9,993 nt of DNA from Euryarchaeota archaeon UBA501 (GTDB taxonomy: Archaea > Thermoplasmatota > Poseidoniia > Poseidoniales > Thalassarchaeaceae), in the NCBI GenBank assembly GCA_002505685.1, contig DAVT01000065.1, positions 1 to 9,993 on the forward strand, read 5' to 3'. Positions 6,033-9,993 of this stretch are shown piece after piece. Position 1 is the stretch's first letter. Every line of letters starts with the position of its first letter. The position numbers and the translations under genes are program-made. The notes under the pieces were generated by a model that was not told the origin of the DNA, did not search any database, and saw nothing but the letters and a program-made list of their open reading frames with translations.

Positions 6033-7799
6033 CTAAAGCCGATGTTGGGATTTTGCCAAGCGTCCGAGTCCACCCTTCCATTCCCAACCCGCAGCCTTGC
6101 AGCGTGCTGAACCGAGCAGTTCTCCGTCGCGAATAATCAGTATTTCTTCACCGATTTTTAGGTCATCAGGGGCTGAAATCACCATCGCCGGGAAAATATC
6201 GCCTTTCCACGGCGCATCTCCGCCGATTTCTACCTCGCGGAGGGTCTCGGTTTCCCGAAGAACGGGGAGGATTGACTTGGTAAAAGAAAAACGTCCCGAA
6301 TCAGGGTGCCATTGAGCCATCTGTTGTTTGTCCTTCATCAGCATCCATCGGGGAGGTTTTCCTCCAACGCGCAACCCTTCCAACCATGCATCTGTCCCAA
6401 ATTGCCATCGACTTAGTGAAGCGAATGCATGGCGCAGGTATTTTTTCTCCGAAATTGAGTTGCTAGAGACCGATTCGACAGCAGAACGCAGAACGTCACA
6501 TGCAGCCTTAGAAGATGCACCTACACCGTCCGGCCGGGTGTCAATTGTTTCTATCTCAAAATCAATTCCAGAGTGATTGATTACGGTTGTATAACCCACT
6601 CGTTCGACCAAACCCTCGACCATGCGACGGATGGTTGCCAATTCATCATCGTCCCAATCCCCGGTCACCGGAACATCGTAGTGGGCTGCTGGCCACTGCT
6701 CCTCGAGTTCACGAGGCACCAATCCCAATGGGCTTGTGACCATGACTTGATGTACGGTTCGATCGCGAATCGCTGAGCGGAAGAAACGGTGACTCTGACT
6801 TGAAGAGTATGGCTTGCGTGCAGAACACGGCAAAAGAACCAGAGTTTTTCGGTGAATCTCATCCGGCATGTATTCGTTTTCCATCCGATAAATCCAATCC
6901 TGAACGATAGGATCCTCACGACTCACGGGGCTATGGCAACGGAACCGTTGTGATTTTTCCACATGCATCGACAAAGGAGCTGACTGAGTAATCAATGCAT
7001 CGTGCCTTCGTAGATGCTCGACCAAGCGTGGGCTGTTCAGGGACTGCTTCTCTACCAATTCACGTAAAGTGCCACTACGTATGGCCGATCTGGTTGCTGA
7101 TAATGCGGCCCGCCATTCCTCCATCTGAGAATCCATATCTGCCGATTCATTGCATGTTTCATCGACAAGGCGTGGCCCATCTCTTGATAACAGAACTCCT
7201 TGTGATGCGGCTTGCTGTGAACGTCGGAGGTCAAACAAATCAAGTCCGAACCAAGAAAGTACCGCGCAATTGTCTGGCCCCCCAATCCCCGGTGCCCAGA
7301 GTAAAGCTGCTGGGAAGCGCTCCCGAATGAGATGAATGGTTTGGACCAAACGACCTGCATGACCTGCCAATTGGATTGCATCTTGGATAACGACGATTTC
7401 CGGAGATAATTCGGCATTTAGCAGAGCCACGTCATGGACCAATCGTTGCCAAGAAACTGGGAGAAGAGGGCCCGTACTCTGACCTTTACCTGAGTCTGCT
7501 TGTTGCAGACTCGGGGGTAGAGTATGTCCTTCAACACCAGAATAGGTCGGAATATCGTCTTCATCAAATGGGAATGACCACGGTCCGCGTGCACTCACTT
7601 TCAGGGTTGCTGGCAATTCGGTAGAATCATGATGGATTGTGAAAGGTGCCATTTCAATGTCGACGATAGGGTCATTTTCTGTCAGACACAAACCGGGTGT
7701 AAATGAGGATGGAGTCGCCCTGTCACCTAGGCCTAAAACTCGTGCATGACGCCATCTTGACATCACAGTTCGAGCCAAAGGCTTGTGCTCCATGAACAC
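6033..7799 (-). CDS. arcS: Archaeosine synthase (TgtA2-type)
   Basis: ArcS converts preQ0 at position 15 of tRNA towards archaeosine (G+) in euryarchaea, after TGT has inserted preQ0. The hallmark PCx3KPYx2Sx2H motif is intact as PCSARKPYSSSQSH (residues 324-337). It is followed by family-typical SPLGLVPRELE (356-366) and YDVPVTGDWD (374-383). The N-terminal half is a TGT-like domain; APGIGGPDNCAVLSWFGLDLFD (169-190 region) fits the family. The C-terminus (about 510-588) is a PUA RNA-binding domain (MVISAPDDLKIGEEILI...). The length of 588 residues is full size. The longest frame begins with GTG at 7799; the ATG at 7793 (residue 3) or 7763 (residue 13) may be the true start. It is divergent from the 7858 gene across about 60 nt. 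The radical-SAM partner RaSEA, needed in some archaea, is not in the window. Confidence 0.9.
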   Translation of the reverse strand: MFMEHKPLARTVMSRWRHARVLGLGDRATPSSFTPGLCLTENDPIVDIEMAPFTIHHDSTELPATLKVSARGPWSFPFDEDDIPTYSGVEGHTLPPSLQQADSGKGQSTGPLLPVSWQRLVHDVALLNAELSPEIVVIQDAIQLAGHAGRLVQTIHLIRERFPAALLWAPGIGGPDNCAVLSWFGLDLFDLRRSQQAASQGVLLSRDGPRLVDETCNESADMDSQMEEWRAALSATRSAIRSGTLRELVEKQSLNSPRLVEHLRRHDALITQSAPLSMHVEKSQRFRCHSPVSREDPIVQDWIYRMENEYMPDEIHRKTLVLLPCSARKPYSSSQSHRFFRSAIRDRTVHQVMVTSPLGLVPRELEEQWPAAHYDVPVTGDWDDDELATIRRMVEGLVERVGYTTVINHSGIDFEIETIDTRPDGVGASSKAACDVLRSAVESVSSNSISEKKYLRHAFASLSRWQFGTDAWLEGLRVGGKPPRWMLMKDKQQMAQWHPDSGRFSFTKSILPVLRETETLREVEIGGDAPWKGDIFPAMVISAPDDLKIGEEILIIRDGELLGSARCKAAGWEWKGGLGRLAKSQHRL

Positions 7800-7815
7800 G
7801 GTCTGCTAGCACACT

Positions 7816-7834
7816 TGATTTGAATGATTCTAAA
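7816..7834 (-). promoter_or_regulatory. Possible arcS promoter elements
   Basis: Two weak AT-rich candidates lie upstream of arcS on the minus strand. TTTAGAAT (7827-7834) is the opposite strand of the box serving the divergent gene, and would place the start near 7804. TCAAATCA (7816-7823) is centred 26-27 nt before the ATG at 7793. Neither is a strong match, and the choice of arcS start codon depends on which is used. Confidence 0.25.
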
Positions 7835-7835
7835 G
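7828..7835 (+). promoter_or_regulatory. TATA-like box of the 7858 gene, leaderless spacing
   Basis: TTCTAAAG, centred 26.5 nt before the ATG at 7858, which is the expected TATA-to-start distance for a leaderless archaeal transcript. There is no Shine-Dalgarno sequence before the ATG. The match to the TATA consensus is modest, so the call leans on spacing. Confidence 0.4.
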
Positions 7836-7839
7836 GTAG

Positions 7840-7854
7840 CGGGCCGTAGGCCCG
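7840..7854 (+). promoter_or_regulatory. 15-bp operator-like dyad between TATA box and start of the 7858 gene
   Basis: A perfect inverted repeat, CGGGCC-GTA-GGCCCG, with 6-bp arms and a 3-nt centre. It lies 4 nt after the TATA-like box and 3 nt before the ATG. Position and geometry are the same as for the dyad before the surface-protein gene, although the arm sequences differ. The best reading is a repressor site for the secreted-protein gene, and perhaps for divergent arcS as well. A 5' mRNA hairpin is the alternative. Confidence 0.45.
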
Positions 7855-7857
7855 TCC

Positions 7858-9621
7858 ATGCGCATGAGGGCAGTGGCCATTGGACTGTTACTGATTGTGC
7901 TATCCACGTCGTCGGTTCCGGGTGAACAACTGGAAAGTGTCGAATCAATTGAAGATGCTACCACTCAATGGGAAGGGGAAGCAACGCCAACACTGGTGTA
8001 CGAAGGCGTACTGAGTGACCCACAAGATACCGACAACATCTCTCTCGGCGATGCCCAAGGTGTGGTTCATTTCATCCAACTTGTGCATGCGGACCAGCCA
8101 CTCAAAATCGAAGTGAGAGAAGATGGTTTGCTACACGGGCAAGATGAGGCAAACACAACCGAGTTCTGGATTAGCGGTCTAGGAAACCCCACGTGGATCG
8201 AAATATCCAGCACTGAGTTCACGTCCCCAAATTCCTATCAAATCTTTGTTCATTCTAATGCTGCAGATGAGAGTGTCGAGTTAGAGAATATGACGGCTTC
8301 AGGGTATATCCATGAATCGGATTCCGAAGGGGACCTAGTCACCTTCACCACCGGAGGCAATGCCGAAATTGAAATCCAATGGTTGGGGGGCGTGATGACC
8401 GAATTTACGGGCCACATGAGGCACACCTCAAGTGGAGAAAATACACCCCTGGACTTTAGCACACATCACGGCAACATGACGATTCATACACCTGCTGTGG
8501 ATTCTAGATTCGGGCAATATGAAATCTCGATTATTGCAACGACCGACGCGGCTGCGGCACCGTGGTCTGTCAACAAAACGATTCATACTCAAGGGGATGC
8601 GTTGTGCTACCACGATTGCCCCAACACGTTTGATGAAAACATCATGGTGAGTGATGCATTTACAATCGAAAATACTCGCTGGGAAACAAGTGGTTACCTG
8701 AGTGAGAATGATTCAGTTGATGTTTATCCAATTTTCATCCCAGGTGAAATATGGGAGACGCACAGGGTTATTGCAAATCTCGCAGAGGATACACAAGCAA
8801 CCATACAGTTGCAATCTTGGAACAATTCAGGTGAATATATTGCTCCACTTGATGTCGCAAATGGCGATTCAACCGTTGGCCTAAACATGACTCCTGGCTA
8901 TCATTTGATCAAGGTCATGGGTGCAGATGGAGCCTCTGGAACAAATGCATATCACCTCGACGTTCAGACAGTTAACATCACCGCACCGGATGCCGAACCA
9001 TACGAAGGAGAAATGGTCGACAGGTGGCGAGAGTTTATTCCGTTCTACATCGCGATTGGAGTATTGTTGTTGGCGCCCCTAGGTTACGTCATTTGGAGTT
9101 CGAGAGGTGTGGCTTTAGCAAATGAAATCCAAGTGCACGAACGGAGTCGTTTGAAGCGACTGAGGGAGCGATTGAAGCGACTTCTAGAAAGCGATGCGGG
9201 CGAGTACGAAATCAGCAGTGCACTGCAAATGTTGGAAGATGTACAATGGAGAGCGACAGTTGCCGAAATGGGAGAGGCGAGTCTGACCCATCATACAGAA
9301 TCCATGACACTCAAAGCATGGAAATTTAGTGAACGAAATTTGCTGATAGGCATCCATGTAGAACAGGCCGCATGGGAGTTGGCAGCTTTGAGATTCGTAG
9401 CAACAGATGGGCCATCTTGGAAACTGACAAATGTTTCTCCAAAGTCTCTGTTCGATGGAGATGAAATTTTCCTCGATACACTCGAAGTAGGCGCCACACG
9501 GTTCCTCACTTTGGAACTTGAAGGGACGGCTGCCGGTTTGGATTTGCAGTTATCTGGACTTGTAGATGGGCAGCCTTTGGCGGCGATACCTGCACGAGCC
9601 CTTCTGCTAGATGATGAATAA
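7858..9621 (+). CDS. Secreted single-pass membrane protein with PPC-like ectodomains and a cytoplasmic domain
   Basis: I do not recognise a named family. Of 587 residues, 1-21 form a signal peptide (RAVAIGLLLIVLSTSSVPG). The ectodomain (about 22-390) is beta-rich. It contains two segments shaped like PPC domains, at about 46-134 (YEGVLSDPQDTDN) and 276-370 (TSGYLSENDSVDVYPIFI), each with the G-x-L-S-x-x-D-x-x-D/N-x-Y pattern. Between them is a CxxxC pair (Cys250, Cys254). Several N-x-S/T sequons are present. One membrane helix (394-414) follows, then a basic amphipathic segment that may be a short coiled coil (RLKRLRERLKRLLES, 431-445), a helical stretch to about 472, and a beta-rich cytoplasmic domain (about 483-587). 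The shape suggests a surface sensor or scaffold rather than an enzyme (inference). Start: ATG at 7858, supported by leaderless promoter spacing; a second ATG lies two codons on. Its stop abuts the stop of the convergent dnaJ-like gene. Confidence 0.85.
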   Translation: MRMRAVAIGLLLIVLSTSSVPGEQLESVESIEDATTQWEGEATPTLVYEGVLSDPQDTDNISLGDAQGVVHFIQLVHADQPLKIEVREDGLLHGQDEANTTEFWISGLGNPTWIEISSTEFTSPNSYQIFVHSNAADESVELENMTASGYIHESDSEGDLVTFTTGGNAEIEIQWLGGVMTEFTGHMRHTSSGENTPLDFSTHHGNMTIHTPAVDSRFGQYEISIIATTDAAAAPWSVNKTIHTQGDALCYHDCPNTFDENIMVSDAFTIENTRWETSGYLSENDSVDVYPIFIPGEIWETHRVIANLAEDTQATIQLQSWNNSGEYIAPLDVANGDSTVGLNMTPGYHLIKVMGADGASGTNAYHLDVQTVNITAPDAEPYEGEMVDRWREFIPFYIAIGVLLLAPLGYVIWSSRGVALANEIQVHERSRLKRLRERLKRLLESDAGEYEISSALQMLEDVQWRATVAEMGEASLTHHTESMTLKAWKFSERNLLIGIHVEQAAWELAALRFVATDGPSWKLTNVSPKSLFDGDEIFLDTLEVGATRFLTLELEGTAAGLDLQLSGLVDGQPLAAIPARALLLDDE

Positions 9622-9993
9622 TCAACTTCGGCGATCTTCTGCTTCGCGTCGAACCATCGATTCGACATCCTCAGTTGGAAGTCCGAAATCATCACGTAAA
9701 TCCTCGAGAGCAGAACGCATCGACTTGCTGATTTTATTTGGCGTGTATAACTTCAGTAGAACCGTTACATCCCCTCTGCCTCGACCACGGCGATGTGGCA
9801 TTCCGCGACCCCGAACAATGACGGTTTCACTTGGCTTAGAGCCCGCAGGAATATCGATAATCAACTCCTTCCCATCGATGTGAGGCAACTCTACACGCGT
9901 ACCCAACATCATCTCTGGAAACCCTAGTGGTAGAGCCATAATCAAATCTGGACCATCGCGCTCGAACCATGAATGGGGTTCAACCTCCAACTG
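9622..9993 (-). CDS. dnaJ: DnaJ (Hsp40) C-terminal region, partial
   Basis: The frame is open across the window end, so this is the 3' part of a longer gene; about 123 codons are visible. The sequence matches the second client-binding domain of DnaJ. HSWFERDGPDLIMALPLGFPE corresponds to the H-x-x-F-x-R-x-G-x-D-L start of that domain. LGTRVELPHIDGKELIIDIPAG, ETVIVRGRGMPHRRGRGRGDV and the following strand then align along its length. A short helical, charged C-terminal tail follows (SKSMRSALEDLRDDFGL). The J domain, Gly/Phe linker and zinc fingers would lie beyond 9993 and cannot be confirmed, so a J-domain-only or zinc-less variant cannot be excluded. A TTG near the window edge is not a real start. 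DnaJ delivers clients to DnaK and stimulates its ATPase. The TGA stop directly abuts the TAA of the convergent gene. Confidence 0.88.
   Translation of the reverse strand, partial: QLEVEPHSWFERDGPDLIMALPLGFPEMMLGTRVELPHIDGKELIIDIPAGSKPSETVIVRGRGMPHRRGRGRGDVTVLLKLYTPNKISKSMRSALEDLRDDFGLPTEDVESMVRREAEDRRS

Noticed and set aside
5977..6087. Longer start for the surface-protein gene at 6087
   Set aside because: It would overlap the end of arcS by 55 nt, place 37 non-signal residues before the signal peptide, and ignore the TATA-like box correctly spaced for the ATG at 5976.
7492..7512. Perfect 8-bp inverted repeat with a 5-nt loop inside arcS
   Set aside because: It lies within coding sequence, and about one such repeat is expected by chance in 10 kb when loop length is free.
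9988..9990. Apparent start codon of the DnaJ fragment at 9990
   Set aside because: The codon is TTG inside an open frame that runs off the window; the conserved client-binding domain is already under way, so the gene simply continues upstream.

Overview
The window looks like a piece of a marine planktonic euryarchaeal genome, most likely Candidatus Poseidoniia (Marine Group II/III) or a close Thermoplasmatota relative. This is inference, without a database search. It rests on an archaeal-type ribosomal protein uS15, an archaeosine synthase (ArcS, archaea-specific), leaderless-style promoters with TATA-like boxes about 27 nt before start codons, archaeal Shine-Dalgarno sites, and large secreted Asp-rich proteins with CARDB, PPC and thrombospondin-3 modules of the kind common in that group. 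Coding density is very high: eight protein genes, no RNA genes, no mobile elements, no CRISPR, and no non-coding stretch over 100 nt.

Layout. (1) 1-1029, plus: a membrane protein with an extracytoplasmic region, three membrane helices and a C-terminal zinc ribbon; function unknown. It converges on, and overlaps by 4 nt, the minus-strand cluster. (2) 7799-1026, minus, in transcription order: arcS; a ~975-residue surface-anchored protein with its own predicted leaderless promoter; apt; rps15; and a gene resembling RecJ/Cdc45-family proteins that has lost the DHH-family catalytic residues. Surface gene to apt is 9 nt (SD overlapping the stop), apt to rps15 is 90 nt, and rps15 to the RecJ-like gene is 13 nt, so the last four could be one transcript. 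(3) 7858-9621, plus: divergent from arcS, a secreted, single-pass membrane protein with PPC-like ectodomains and a cytoplasmic domain. (4) 9993-9622, minus: the C-terminal part of a DnaJ-type chaperone, cut by the window edge, whose stop codon abuts the stop of the preceding gene.

Functionally this is mainly housekeeping (tRNA modification, purine salvage, ribosome, probable replication/repair factor, chaperone) interleaved with lineage-type envelope proteins. The most notable signals are these. Each of the three intergenic gaps longer than 50 nt contains a perfect 6-7 bp inverted repeat with a 3-nt centre, and in two of them the dyad lies between a TATA-like box and a leaderless start codon. 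The RecJ/Cdc45-like protein is catalytically degenerate and linked to rps15. The large surface protein has a short UBA-like cytoplasmic tail. No convincing new multi-gene defence or mobile system is visible.
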